Below, one piece after another: positions 15,794-24,419 of a stretch of 41,502 nucleotides of DNA (position 1 is the first letter of the stretch; the number at the start of each line of letters is the position of its first letter). The notes under the pieces were generated by a model. That model saw only the letters and a list, made by a program, of their open reading frames with translations, did no database searches and had not been told where the DNA came from. A program made the translations under genes and the position numbers. Location of the stretch: positions 1 to 41,502 of IMG/VR virus record IMGVR_UViG_3300027834_000284. One strand, 5' to 3'. Source of the DNA: a virus.

Positions 15794-16835
15794 TTTGGGC
15801 TATTTTGAATTTTAATGTTTCGTTATACAATCTTTTTTTAGAGGTGTATGGCTTTATTTTATTGGTTCCGGCATTCACTATTCTAATTAGCCCATCCATC
15901 ACTAAATACTTTTGATAAGATCTAATGAGTGCTCTAATTTGATGGTGCTTATTGATGTCCCATATATATCCGGTGTTTATTTCTAAAGGTTTGCTTTCAG
16001 AATAAGCCACTTCTTGCAGCTGACTAATGTTATTGGCTATATATTCTTGAACATCCGACTTAAATTGCTCTTCCTCTTCAAATTCTCCGGTGAACTCTAC
16101 GAATGAGACGGTGCCAAATTGGTTTTGATATTGAAACAACCGATGTTCCATAGGTTCATCCATCAAATTAGCTAATCCTAGTTCTATAAAGGATAAACCT
16201 GTAAAATACAATCGCAGCGAATAATTTACCACATTGGCTGCTAGAAGTAGCTTAAAAGGAATGCTAATACTATGTAGCAACAAATCAGAAGCATCTTCTG
16301 TGATTATTTTATCGACATCGCCAGAGTAGTGTGTTGCCTTAATACTAATGGGCATTATGTTCGATAAAAATGTATATGAAATAACTGCTCGTTCGTCCAA
16401 AAATTCAGATTGATGAGCATTCAACAATACTCTAGCACCGCCATCTATTGCAGATTTAGCAATAGGAGTGATTTCGCCTGGCATCATGTAGAATGATCGA
16501 GTGGCAATAATGGTATCTGTTTCATAATTCAACTCGCTAATAGCTACCGTTACTTGCGCTAATTCAAAGCTATTTATCTGAATTGAATCTAGGCTTACTG
16601 TGGGCATTACCAATGCCTGAGTAATTACCGAATGCACATAATTATTTATGTACATTATTGCATTGCCTTCAAAAAATGGCACATCAAAAGTATGTGACCA
16701 GGTACGGTCACCGTATTGTATATTCAAGGTTAACCATATTGCTTTTTCCGTTCCTAATGTTCGCACATCTATTTTATAATCAGACAAAGTACCGTATAAG
16801 TATCCGTTCTGATAATCTCCTACCAATTCAATCAT
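15765..16835 (-). CDS. Tail-tip associated protein (356 aa)
   Basis: The protein is beta-rich from the start (MIELVGDYQNGYLYGTLSDY), with no motif that I can name. It follows the tape measure with a 4-nt overlap and precedes the large tail protein. In siphoviruses this slot belongs to the distal tail protein. That assignment is positional only. Confidence 0.65.
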   Translation of the reverse strand: MIELVGDYQNGYLYGTLSDYKIDVRTLGTEKAIWLTLNIQYGDRTWSHTFDVPFFEGNAIMYINNYVHSVITQALVMPTVSLDSIQINSFELAQVTVAISELNYETDTIIATRSFYMMPGEITPIAKSAIDGGARVLLNAHQSEFLDERAVISYTFLSNIMPISIKATHYSGDVDKIITEDASDLLLHSISIPFKLLLAANVVNYSLRLYFTGLSFIELGLANLMDEPMEHRLFQYQNQFGTVSFVEFTGEFEEEEQFKSDVQEYIANNISQLQEVAYSESKPLEINTGYIWDINKHHQIRALIRSYQKYLVMDGLIRIVNAGTNKIKPYTSKKRLYNETLKFKIAQNDNFSNRIF

Positions 16836-19789
16836 GCTCGTGTATTTTGTTTGATTTGTTCATACTCTTTGTCCTGCTCCATTTGTTTGATATAACTTTC
16901 GTAATCTCTCACCGTGTAAGCTTTTATTCCTGCTTCTAAATTAGAGTTCAACCGGTTTATGGCAGCCATAAATGCTGGATCTGTACTGTTAATTGGGGCT
17001 TCATTTTCGGCTGCTGTAGTAAAATTGGGTGCAGCTGCTTTGCCGGCACTGCCACCGTCAAAATACTGACCTAAACCTTTTTTTCGCTCAGTTTCTAACC
17101 ATTGGAAAGTAGGTGCATATCTTGGATCTTGAGTCATAAATTTTGGACCTACCCATTCATCATCGTGCACCACACCAGTTACAGCTCCATATTCATCGTT
17201 GTAAATTGCGTCATTTCCTGTTGGTCCACCGTAGAAATGCGTTGGCATTTTTTGAAGCGGAGTACTACTTATTTTACTTACTTGAGCTAAACCAGTAGCA
17301 ACAGCCATACCTGCAGCAACTCCTCCTAAAGCTGGGCCGACTATTGGAATACCAGCTAATGCATTAAAAGCGCTAACTGCTGATTGGTATGTAGTAATTG
17401 TGGTTTCTGCAATTTTAATAGCTTTCCAAGCTGAAGAACCTTGATTGAAAACAGCTGCTGCCGAATTAAGCGCATTACTTATTGCATTTAATTTTTGTGC
17501 TTCAGTTAGTTCAGTCCAAACAACAACATCGCTTTTTAATGCCTTTTCAGCAACCGCAAATTCACTATTTACTTTATCAGATTTTTTAGTGTATTTTTCT
17601 CTTATTGCTGCTTTTAGTTTCTCTGAGTTCTCGGTTTCCTTTACTTTATCGAGTTCTTTGTTTTTTTGAATGCTTAATTCCTCGTTGGCAATTTCTCTAG
17701 CCCGTTGAAGCATCAATAATTGTCTTTCTTCCATAGAGGAAGTAGCAGCTAGTTGGCGTTCATATTCAGCTTCTTCATCAAGAATTCTATTCTCTTCTTC
17801 AATTGCTTTTAGTTGCTCTCTAAATTCTGCATCACGAATTATTTTTAGTTCTTGCTTTTCAAGTGCTTTCTCGTCTTCTAATGCTTGAATTTGAGCTTCA
17901 CGCTCTGCTACTTGCTCTAAAGTGAGGTTTAATTTATCGGCTTCAGATAAACTGTACTTCTCTTTCAATGCAGCATATTTCTGATCAATAGCTAGTAGCT
18001 CTTGATCTATTCCTGTCTGAGAATTATGTAACCTATCAGCTTGTTGTTTTTTGAGAAGCGCAGAAAGCTCCTCCTCTGATTTTTTAAACAGCTTGTTTCT
18101 TTCCTCTAAGAATTGTTTAGTTTTTTCAGCATCGCCACCACTATCAGCTCCACCTGTAACTCCGCCAGAAGTTGAACTATTATTAGTACCATTGGTGGAG
18201 CTATCAGCTATAAAATCATCTAATGAAAATCGTTCTACTTTGTCCTTACCGGAGAAGGCATTATAGATATCAGCAGCATCGTCAATGGCTTTTTTCTTCA
18301 GCGTATCGAATGAATCACCGATATTGCTCACTGCTACAGTAAAACCTTCTTTAATTTTGGCAGCATCGAAAGTAAAAATACCTTCCACAATGGTACCTGT
18401 AGCTTTTAGCTGATCCCACAGTAATGAGAGTGCTTCTCCAACAACACTAAATCCTATAGTAGCAGCTTTACCTATTACAGTTAAAGCCCCCGAAAACACT
18501 TGAGATTCATTATTTAGGTCAACAAACCAATTGTACAGATCTACACCGCCTTTTAGAATTTTGATAATGGTTTCTGTGGCGAATAGTTTCCCTTTTTCAA
18601 TCCACATACTAAAACCCTTGGAGCTATTGGCAAAGATTTGAGTTTGTAAGGAATTCAGCTCTTTGTTGGCTTCTAGGTTGTCTTTCTGCAGCTGCTGTAT
18701 ATCGGTCAGTGGTTTTTTCTGATCGTTGAGTGCCACATTCACTGCCTTAAAAATATTGAGTGCACCACCGGCATCTTCACCGGCACCTTTAAATAAATCG
18801 GCAGTTAAGAGCTGTGCCTGTTGAGAGTTTAACCCTATATTTTCAGCCTCTTCAGATATTTGTGCCAATGCATCCTTTGCAGTGATGGATCCATCCTTTA
18901 ATCCATCCAACAATTTGCCTGTAAATTCAGGACCAAAAGCATTTTCTAAGGCTTCTCGAGCTGCAGGAGTTTGCTCTGTAATGGCTAAGTTGAATTCCTT
19001 AATAGCATCGGGCAGCTTATCCGAATAAATAGAAAGATCGATACCGGCATTAACGATATCTGCAAATTCAGATGCAGAAAAGCCAGCATTTTTAAACTGC
19101 ACAGGATATTCCTTTATTGAATCAAGAAATTCTCCGTTGCTCAATTTACCACGAATGGCACCGTCTTCTATTATATCAAATGCTTCATCGTAGGATATTC
19201 CAAATCCTTTTGCTAGACTCTTAGCTGATTCAATCGATTCTTTTACATCCACATCAAATGTATCTGCTAATTCTTCAGCTCTAATTCTAATTAGATCTAC
19301 AGAATTACCGGACTCTTGAGTTAGATCTCGCACCAATTGGTTGGTTCTTTCAATCTCTAAATTATAGCTCACCCAAGATTTTACACCTGCAGCCACAGCT
19401 GTAACAGTAGCCAATGCTGCACCAAATGGAGTAGCAATAAACGCCCAAGCTGCTTTAGTAATACCTTTTATATTTCCAACTATACCTTGCAGCCCTTTTT
19501 GAGCCTGAGCTACATTTCCCGATAAAAAACCAGACATTACATTGTCCCAATGACCACGAGCTTCTTCCAAAACTCTATTAGTTCCATTAATTTCATCCTT
19601 TATACTCTGATAATGTTCACGAGCTTTTTCAATTTCAGCTGATTTTTTTACAAAATCATCAGTACCAGGAGTCAGCTTTTTGATGTCATTGTTAAGTTTA
19701 CCCAGTTCCTTACCAACTCCTTGAAGAGTATTAGCTACTTCTTTCCCATTAATCTGGATAGTTAAATTAAACTTCGTGTCCTTAGCCAT
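16832..19789 (-). CDS. Tail tape measure protein
   Basis: At 985 aa this is the longest tail gene. It has helical, coiled-coil ends (about 25-80 and 590-790), a hydrophobic segment near 113-136 (AAWAFIATPFGAALATVTAV) and a second near 850-885 (IPIVGPALGGVAAGMAVATG). The middle resembles TP901-type tape measures. Such proteins set tail length at about 0.15 nm per residue, which would give roughly 150 nm. It lies 8 nt inside the preceding tail gene. Confidence 0.9.
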   Translation of the reverse strand: MAKDTKFNLTIQINGKEVANTLQGVGKELGKLNNDIKKLTPGTDDFVKKSAEIEKAREHYQSIKDEINGTNRVLEEARGHWDNVMSGFLSGNVAQAQKGLQGIVGNIKGITKAAWAFIATPFGAALATVTAVAAGVKSWVSYNLEIERTNQLVRDLTQESGNSVDLIRIRAEELADTFDVDVKESIESAKSLAKGFGISYDEAFDIIEDGAIRGKLSNGEFLDSIKEYPVQFKNAGFSASEFADIVNAGIDLSIYSDKLPDAIKEFNLAITEQTPAAREALENAFGPEFTGKLLDGLKDGSITAKDALAQISEEAENIGLNSQQAQLLTADLFKGAGEDAGGALNIFKAVNVALNDQKKPLTDIQQLQKDNLEANKELNSLQTQIFANSSKGFSMWIEKGKLFATETIIKILKGGVDLYNWFVDLNNESQVFSGALTVIGKAATIGFSVVGEALSLLWDQLKATGTIVEGIFTFDAAKIKEGFTVAVSNIGDSFDTLKKKAIDDAADIYNAFSGKDKVERFSLDDFIADSSTNGTNNSSTSGGVTGGADSGGDAEKTKQFLEERNKLFKKSEEELSALLKKQQADRLHNSQTGIDQELLAIDQKYAALKEKYSLSEADKLNLTLEQVAEREAQIQALEDEKALEKQELKIIRDAEFREQLKAIEEENRILDEEAEYERQLAATSSMEERQLLMLQRAREIANEELSIQKNKELDKVKETENSEKLKAAIREKYTKKSDKVNSEFAVAEKALKSDVVVWTELTEAQKLNAISNALNSAAAVFNQGSSAWKAIKIAETTITTYQSAVSAFNALAGIPIVGPALGGVAAGMAVATGLAQVSKISSTPLQKMPTHFYGGPTGNDAIYNDEYGAVTGVVHDDEWVGPKFMTQDPRYAPTFQWLETERKKGLGQYFDGGSAGKAAAPNFTTAAENEAPINSTDPAFMAAINRLNSNLEAGIKAYTVRDYESYIKQMEQDKEYEQIKQNTRA

Positions 19790-20273
19790 TTTGCTTTTCT
19801 ATTTTTAGAATCATGTTTTGCAATTGTAGAGTGATAGCACGTGTGCGAGTTTTGGATAGACCTTCTTCTAATATTTTAAGAGCACCCGATTTTTCGTAAA
19901 CATCGTCGAAGTAAGATTGGCTCTGAAGGCCACCACGTGATTTACGATACACTTTACCCGTTTTAGAGAATGTTTGCAGGTAGCGGCTATTATCGGCAAC
20001 AACCCCAAAGTGATGAACAAAACCTACACGATTACTCATGAATTTAAGACCCAATAGTCGGTGGTCTCCCATTTCGGGCTTTATGTAAGTAGCTTCCAAT
20101 AGTGGAAGTCGTTCATCAGAGTTTTTCTTACCACTCTTTTTTGGTGAACCTTTTCCACGCATTTTAATCCCAGAAGATTTAATCTGCTTATAAACATATG
20201 CTGTAGCAGCAATAGATGCTTGAAATGCAATTTTCTCTTCTTCTTGCCTGATATTAGTAGTTTCGTTAGCCAT
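19782..20273 (-). CDS. Probable tail-completion or chaperone-position protein (163 aa)
   Basis: Not recognised by motif. The N-terminal half is basic (KMRGKGSPKKSGKKNSDERL), the second half mixed alpha/beta with GFVHHFGVV. It is the first gene of the tail operon, directly after a late promoter (20292-20327) with a leader of 18 nt, and overlaps the tape measure by 8 nt. The gene before a tape measure usually encodes a tail assembly or completion protein. Confidence 0.6.
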   Translation of the reverse strand: MANETTNIRQEEEKIAFQASIAATAYVYKQIKSSGIKMRGKGSPKKSGKKNSDERLPLLEATYIKPEMGDHRLLGLKFMSNRVGFVHHFGVVADNSRYLQTFSKTGKVYRKSRGGLQSQSYFDDVYEKSGALKILEEGLSKTRTRAITLQLQNMILKIEKQNG

Positions 20274-20291
20274 ACCTATTGCATTAGATTG

Positions 20292-20327
20292 CTAATTTCG
20301 GGCTGTGTCAGTTTTTAGAATAGGACA
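20292..20327 (-). promoter_or_regulatory. Late promoter for the tail operon
   Basis: On the minus strand TGTCCTATTCT is followed by 17 nt and then GAAATTAG. It belongs to a set of eight 36-nt elements of the same layout. It directly abuts the U-tract of the terminator at 20329-20359. Confidence 0.8.
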
Positions 20328-20328
20328 T

Positions 20329-20359
20329 AAAAAAACAGGTCACTCTTTCGAGTGACCTG
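20329..20359 (-). terminator. Terminator of the KilA-N cassette
   Basis: A 10-bp stem (20336-20345 with 20350-20359) with loop TTTC is followed on the minus strand by seven Us. It ends the KilA-N transcript just before the tail-operon promoter. Confidence 0.88.
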
Positions 20360-20429
20360 CATGGTTTGGTGAACTGACAATTCAAAAATACTATTCTTTA
20401 TTAAATAATTTCAATTGATTTCGGATAGC

Positions 20430-20930
20430 TCAAGTTTTTGTTGCTTTGGCTGCTTTGTATTCTTTTTCTTTCTGAAAATACTGCTCTACCGTTTCTTTGG
20501 ATGGATTATTTAAAATTTGCTCTTTTATGTTTTCCATAGAAAGTCGAGCTTCTTCTTGAATAGCATGAGCCTCCCAATGTTTTTGATAATTACCAAAAAT
20601 TATTTCATCCATTGTAGAAAAAATCCAAACTTCAAATTCGGGACTCAACCAAGCTGCAAATTTTAAAGCTAAACGTCTGTCAAAAAATATACCAACATGA
20701 CCTCGATTATCGACAATTTCTTGATCTGAACGACCCCCATTTGGGGTTTGTTCAAGTTGCTTTTCAAGTGCCGAAATAAATTTTTTTGTATGTTCAGCTT
20801 TCATAAAATGATCAGTCCTTTTATCAAAAGCTTTTGCCATTTCGGTAGCATTTACCATTAGATTTTTATCCATCGGGTTTATTTCAAAATGGATATTAGT
20901 GTCGTTGTAATTAAATTCTAAATTTTTCAT
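20430..20930 (-). CDS. KilA-N domain protein
   Basis: Residues about 10-115 of 166 form a KilA-N DNA-binding domain: MVNATEMAKAF, then DHFMKAEHTKKFI, GHVGIFFDRRLALKFAAWLS and FEVWIF. A short helical C-terminus follows (EEARLSMENIKEQIL). KilA-N proteins in phages act as antirepressors or lethal or regulatory DNA-binding proteins. The gene forms a small cassette with the 73-aa gene upstream, with its own promoter and leader element, and is framed by terminators, as expected of a moron inserted in the late region. Confidence 0.88.
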   Translation of the reverse strand: MKNLEFNYNDTNIHFEINPMDKNLMVNATEMAKAFDKRTDHFMKAEHTKKFISALEKQLEQTPNGGRSDQEIVDNRGHVGIFFDRRLALKFAAWLSPEFEVWIFSTMDEIIFGNYQKHWEAHAIQEEARLSMENIKEQILNNPSKETVEQYFQKEKEYKAAKATKT

Positions 20931-20938
20931 GATAATAA

Positions 20939-21160
20939 TTAGTTTAAGTTAATTTTAGTGATAGACTGGGCTTGATATGCACGTTTTTCTTTGTAATAAT
21001 GTTTATTACTAGTGCATTCGTAGAAATAGATAATTAAATCTGAAGAGATTAAATTTTTCTCTTTTAGCCGATTTATCTCATCAAAAATTAATTGTTCTTT
21101 CTCAACAGATTGCTGTAAAGAAGGTTTTTTGTTGGGAAAATGTGCTTGTAGTTTTGACAT
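20939..21160 (-). CDS. Small hypothetical protein downstream of leader element A (73 aa)
   Basis: Not recognised. The N-terminus is basic and polar (MSKLQAHFPNKKPSLQQSVE), then helical (LIFDEINRLKEKNLI), with a Tyr/Cys-rich end (YFYECTSNKHYYKEKRAY). It is separated by 8 nt from the KilA-N gene. Its start lies 21 nt after the structured element at 21181-21252. Confidence 0.65.
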   Translation of the reverse strand: MSKLQAHFPNKKPSLQQSVEKEQLIFDEINRLKEKNLISSDLIIYFYECTSNKHYYKEKRAYQAQSITKINLN

Positions 21161-21180
21161 AACTCATATAATTAAAGTTA

Positions 21181-21252
21181 GCAGGAGCTGTCCAGTATAC
21201 AAACACCAGAGGTGAGAATGACTGTCGGGCGTTACCGCTACCGAGCTCCTGC
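21181..21252 (-). ncRNA. Structured leader element A
   Basis: Read on the minus strand, a 9-bp closing stem (GCAGGAGCT with AGCTCCTGC) encloses a hairpin GCG-GTAA-CGC, itself closed by CGG/CCG with a TA bulge, and a second hairpin CACC-TCT-GGTG. Copy B at 32932-33007 keeps the same closing stem and GTAA hairpin with changed base pairs. It lies between a promoter and a small gene, which suggests a cis-acting leader RNA. No known family is recognised. Confidence 0.65.
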
Positions 21253-21308
21253 CGTATTTTAAATAAGATTAATTGAGTTTTCATTGTGTGTTTGTAATTT
21301 CGACGTTG

Positions 21309-21316
21309 TAAATATA
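21309..21316 (-). promoter_or_regulatory. Promoter -7 box for the KilA-N cassette
   Basis: The minus strand reads TATATTTA, near the Bacteroidota TAnnTTTG box. The sequence just downstream (TGTAAATATAT with TTCGAC on the plus strand) is shared with the promoter of leader element B at 33059. No clear -33 box was found, so the match is partial. Confidence 0.45.
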
Positions 21317-21333
21317 TAAAAAAATATTAATAA

Positions 21334-21358
21334 TAAAAAAACACTCATATAGAGAGTG
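21334..21358 (-). terminator. Terminator of the tail-spike transcript
   Basis: On the minus strand, stem CACTC/GAGTG (21342-21346 with 21354-21358) with a 7-nt loop is followed by a U-run. It separates the tail-spike genes from the KilA-N cassette. Confidence 0.7.
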
Positions 21359-21422
21359 GGTTTGATCATGCCTATACAAATAATTATAGAGTGGCCGTTA
21401 TAGTAGAAAATGTATGTGCTTC

Positions 21423-21447
21423 AGCACTTCGGCTTCGCTCAGTGACC
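21423..21447. repeat. REP-like element, copy 2
   Basis: AGCACTTCGGCTTCGCTCAG then TGACC on the plus strand, two mismatches from the copy at 2799-2822. Here CTTCGG and CCGAAG (21427-21432 and 21446-21451) can form a hairpin. Confidence 0.6.
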
Positions 21448-21472
21448 GAAGCAAAATGATTAACTTACACCC

Positions 21473-21565
21473 ATGGAAGATTTAAAATGGTACGAAATAG
21501 CATTAATAGTAGTTGCTTACTTAATTGGCTTTTATTTGTGGGCAAGGTATAGAGGTAGGAAGTAG
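21473..21565 (+). CDS. Small single-pass membrane peptide (30 aa)
   Basis: The frame runs from ATG at 21473 to TAG at 21563-21565. It encodes a short polar start (MEDLKWYE), one strongly hydrophobic span (IALIVVAYLIGFYLW) and a basic end (ARYRGRK), consistent with an N-out, C-in membrane peptide. It is on the strand opposite to all surrounding late genes. The rest of the gap holds the REP-like repeat and a terminator. No promoter of clear consensus was found, so expression is uncertain. Confidence 0.45.
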   Translation: MEDLKWYEIALIVVAYLIGFYLWARYRGRK

Positions 21566-21584
21566 GTCGGTTAAATAATTATTT

Positions 21585-22028
21585 CTACCCAGTTATAATT
21601 AATCTCTGAATTCGCCTGTAAGAACCACCTTGGTGGAAGAATTGAATAAAATCTCCAGCACTCACATTAACTGAATAATTATCGGAATTTTTCTGTCCAG
21701 TAAGATTAACCCCTCCATAATTAACATCATTAAGCATTGTTTTAATAATTAAGTCGCTACCTACCAAGGCTGTATATCCTCGACAATTGCCGTAGTATTC
21801 GAAACATTGAATTCTAACCGATCCAGTAAAGTTGATAGGAAAAAATGCAGAATTTCCATTAGTAGATATTTGCGCAGAGTCTGCCTGTGCAGACTCATCT
21901 GGGTCGCTGACAAAATCGTCAGCGACTAAAGATCCACTACCATCATTTAGACTTCCATAAACTTCATTAATTCCTATAGATATGCCAGTTGATGCTGTCA
22001 TTAATAATGCTCTGTCTCTATGCCTCAT
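21585..22028 (-). CDS. Tail-spike accessory protein (147 aa)
   Basis: Not recognised. The sequence is beta-rich and low in charge, with GSLNDGSGSLVADDF, then SVRIQCFEYYGNCRG and a C-terminal VNVSAGDFIQFFHQGG. It resembles the receptor-binding or cap domains of tail fibres in composition. It starts inside the tail-spike gene (11-nt overlap), so it may be a separate spike subunit or chaperone. Confidence 0.6.
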   Translation of the reverse strand: MRHRDRALLMTASTGISIGINEVYGSLNDGSGSLVADDFVSDPDESAQADSAQISTNGNSAFFPINFTGSVRIQCFEYYGNCRGYTALVGSDLIIKTMLNDVNYGGVNLTGQKNSDNYSVNVSAGDFIQFFHQGGSYRRIQRLIITG

Positions 22029-23847
22029 CCCTTACGCTGATTACGTCCCATTTATCTTCTGTATAATTATAAGCAGCAATTATATACTTTACTTTTCCTG
22101 CTGTAGTTGCAGTTGGTATCGCAGAACCAACTGCTCTAAATTTGCTACCAAAACTCAATGCTCTAGTGACACCATCATCCTTAATTCTAATTACCAAAAT
22201 ATTACCTTCAGTGGCCTTCGTTGGATTATTAATCAGCAAGGCAGTGGCTAAAGCGGTCACGTTTACATTCTCATAAAGCTCTAAATTGATTGTTAAACTT
22301 GTTGCTGTAGCGATATTTTGGGTATTTGTCCACAATGAGCCAGAAGTTATTTGCACATGTCCATTAGTTCCTAATGTAGAAGCGAAAGTATTACTATTAT
22401 AGTCGTATCTCAATCCAGACGATCCATTGATAAGGTTGACCATGTATCTTCCGGAAGCATTATTTCCTGTAATTTTTGCGTTGTGTGAATTATCAAGAAT
22501 AATACAGGAAGTGGTATCAGTATTCTGCGTACACCTAATGTGATTACTCGGGCCAATTATCGGATTATTGAAGTCTTTCAAATAGATCGCAGGGTCTTTA
22601 GTATTCGACAAAAATTGATTGGCAAAAATCTGAACTGTATTGTCAATATTAACAGTATTAGTAGCTTCGAAATACATTAACACCTGACCTACGGCAATAT
22701 GATTAAGCATATTGTTACTAACAATTATCTTGTTATTATTGGGGCTACCAACCGTAGTGCTGAAGTGAAAAACTCCTCTGGTTAAGTCTTGTCCAAGCGA
22801 TTGCAGTGGACCAACGAACGACTCACAAATGTTATTATTGATAAGTATGTTAGCTGCATCCACACCTTTAATTGCCGACACGACGTTAATAAAGTAGTTG
22901 TAGGCAATGATCGAATACTCAGACCCAGCTTTCATATAAATACAAGTCTGATCAACAGTAGATGAATCGTAAGGCTGTACTTCAAAGTGACACATTTGAA
23001 TAACTACTCCACGATACACAGATGCAGAAGAACTACCATTGCATTCTATTGCAGAAGAAGTAAAATTGCTAAAATTGCATTTAAAAATAGAAGGGTATGA
23101 TGCTCCATTAATCTTAATAAGCTTATACTTATTAGCTGTATAGGTTGGTGAAGAATCGCTCGTGCCTTTGAAGTTGAAATTTTGAAGAGTGCTTCCACCA
23201 CTGCCACCTCCAGCACCTATTAATATTAGGTACTCTGCGTTCGCTGCATAGTTCATCTTAATCTCACAACCGTTCCCTTCGAAGACGACTCCTGATACCC
23301 CGGGGCAACTCAAATCTAAGTTACTTGCTAAATACTTGCCTGAGAAATTTACTTTATTATAGTTCAACGCAATTGCAGTATTAACGGCATTCTGAATATG
23401 TGTACTAGTATCTACGCTGCCATCCATAAGCCCAGTCTCGTTCCACCAGTTCACATTGAATTCGGAAACTTCAAAAACTCTTTGCCATTTACTAGTCCCA
23501 TAACCACTTCTCTCAATTCCATATCGTTGAGGATTAATAGTTATAGAGTCATTTCGCTGCCATACTCCACCGTAACACTTATTCTTAATCATAATTAATG
23601 TTGCAGTGCCGTTATAAGTTGCCAACGAACTATATGTTGGCACAACATCTACATTCATAAATGCATTCTCAAGAGTTTCTTGAATATTGTCTATCGCCTC
23701 AGCATTCGCATCAATCTCAGTAGCATGATTGTTGAAAGTGTCTCGGATCTGATTGATTTCATCAAAAGTTAATTTCTTATTTACCGGCACATCAGGTAAG
23801 TCTTTACCCAATACTTTATCTTGCCAATCTATTTTATCTGCTCCCAT
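22018..23847 (-). CDS. Tail spike with a right-handed parallel beta-helix
   Basis: This 609-aa protein has a short N-terminal virion-anchor-like region and coiled coil (about 25-65), then a pectate-lyase-like parallel beta-helix (about 130-500) with repeated short strands such as NILINNNICES, NKIIVSNNML and NAKITGNNASG. The domain starts with a TSTHIQNAVNTAIALNYNKV segment that marks such helices. It ends with a beta-rich cap. Spikes of this type bind and often cleave surface polysaccharide. No catalytic residues can be assigned by eye. Confidence 0.85.
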   Translation of the reverse strand: MGADKIDWQDKVLGKDLPDVPVNKKLTFDEINQIRDTFNNHATEIDANAEAIDNIQETLENAFMNVDVVPTYSSLATYNGTATLIMIKNKCYGGVWQRNDSITINPQRYGIERSGYGTSKWQRVFEVSEFNVNWWNETGLMDGSVDTSTHIQNAVNTAIALNYNKVNFSGKYLASNLDLSCPGVSGVVFEGNGCEIKMNYAANAEYLILIGAGGGSGGSTLQNFNFKGTSDSSPTYTANKYKLIKINGASYPSIFKCNFSNFTSSAIECNGSSSASVYRGVVIQMCHFEVQPYDSSTVDQTCIYMKAGSEYSIIAYNYFINVVSAIKGVDAANILINNNICESFVGPLQSLGQDLTRGVFHFSTTVGSPNNNKIIVSNNMLNHIAVGQVLMYFEATNTVNIDNTVQIFANQFLSNTKDPAIYLKDFNNPIIGPSNHIRCTQNTDTTSCIILDNSHNAKITGNNASGRYMVNLINGSSGLRYDYNSNTFASTLGTNGHVQITSGSLWTNTQNIATATSLTINLELYENVNVTALATALLINNPTKATEGNILVIRIKDDGVTRALSFGSKFRAVGSAIPTATTAGKVKYIIAAYNYTEDKWDVISVRDEA

Positions 23848-23852
23848 AATTC

Positions 23853-24419
23853 CTAACTTAATAACATATCTAATTCGTAACTCATTCCATCAGATTCGGA
23901 AGGTGCCAAATCTGTCCATTTATTTTTTTCGATGTATAAACTCACTTTGTTTTTCAGAGTCAATTCGCATCTGTAGCCATACAGCTGATCAGTGAATAAT
24001 GGTCCTACTTTAAAAAAGTGAAAACTGCTTTTATCAACTAGGCCATACATCCAATTCTTCTCATCATCTATTCGAGCAATAGTAGCATCGTGCATGATTC
24101 TTTCCTGCACATCAAAACAAAGCTGTTGGCAATAATCCAACACCTCATTCTGTTCATCATAGCTGTCTAGCTTGTTGGTATTCACTCCTGGTTTACCCAA
24201 TATGGTAAAAGCAGTAATGTTGCTGTGAAAGGTTTTAGCGGCATCGCCCGAAGGTTTCACTTCTACCGGATCTATAAATAGCACCGGTAGTGTTAATCCA
24301 CTTTTAAGTTGACCTTCCACCTCATTCAAATTCCATCGATATGAATCGTTGATCAATGTATGCTTAGAAGCAAGGCTCTCCAAGTAGTTCACGATGGTTA
24401 AAAATGAGATTCTAGGCAT
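23853..24419 (-). CDS. Tail or head-closure protein (188 aa)
   Basis: Not recognised. The N-terminus is helical (MPRISFLTIVNYLESLASKH), the centre beta-rich (FHSNITAFTILGKPG). It shares one base with the preceding gene (24419), so the two are translationally coupled. Its place between a large unknown gene and the spike is compatible with a structural or assembly protein. Confidence 0.55.
   Translation of the reverse strand: MPRISFLTIVNYLESLASKHTLINDSYRWNLNEVEGQLKSGLTLPVLFIDPVEVKPSGDAAKTFHSNITAFTILGKPGVNTNKLDSYDEQNEVLDYCQQLCFDVQERIMHDATIARIDDEKNWMYGLVDKSSFHFFKVGPLFTDQLYGYRCELTLKNKVSLYIEKNKWTDLAPSESDGMSYELDMLLS

Noticed and set aside
21102-21284. 60-aa frame across leader element A (and a similar frame across element B)
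   Set aside because: The frames start at a similar place in both copies but the encoded residues differ almost everywhere, and the conserved GTAA hairpin shifts frame by one base between copies. Conserved base pairing explains the sequence better.
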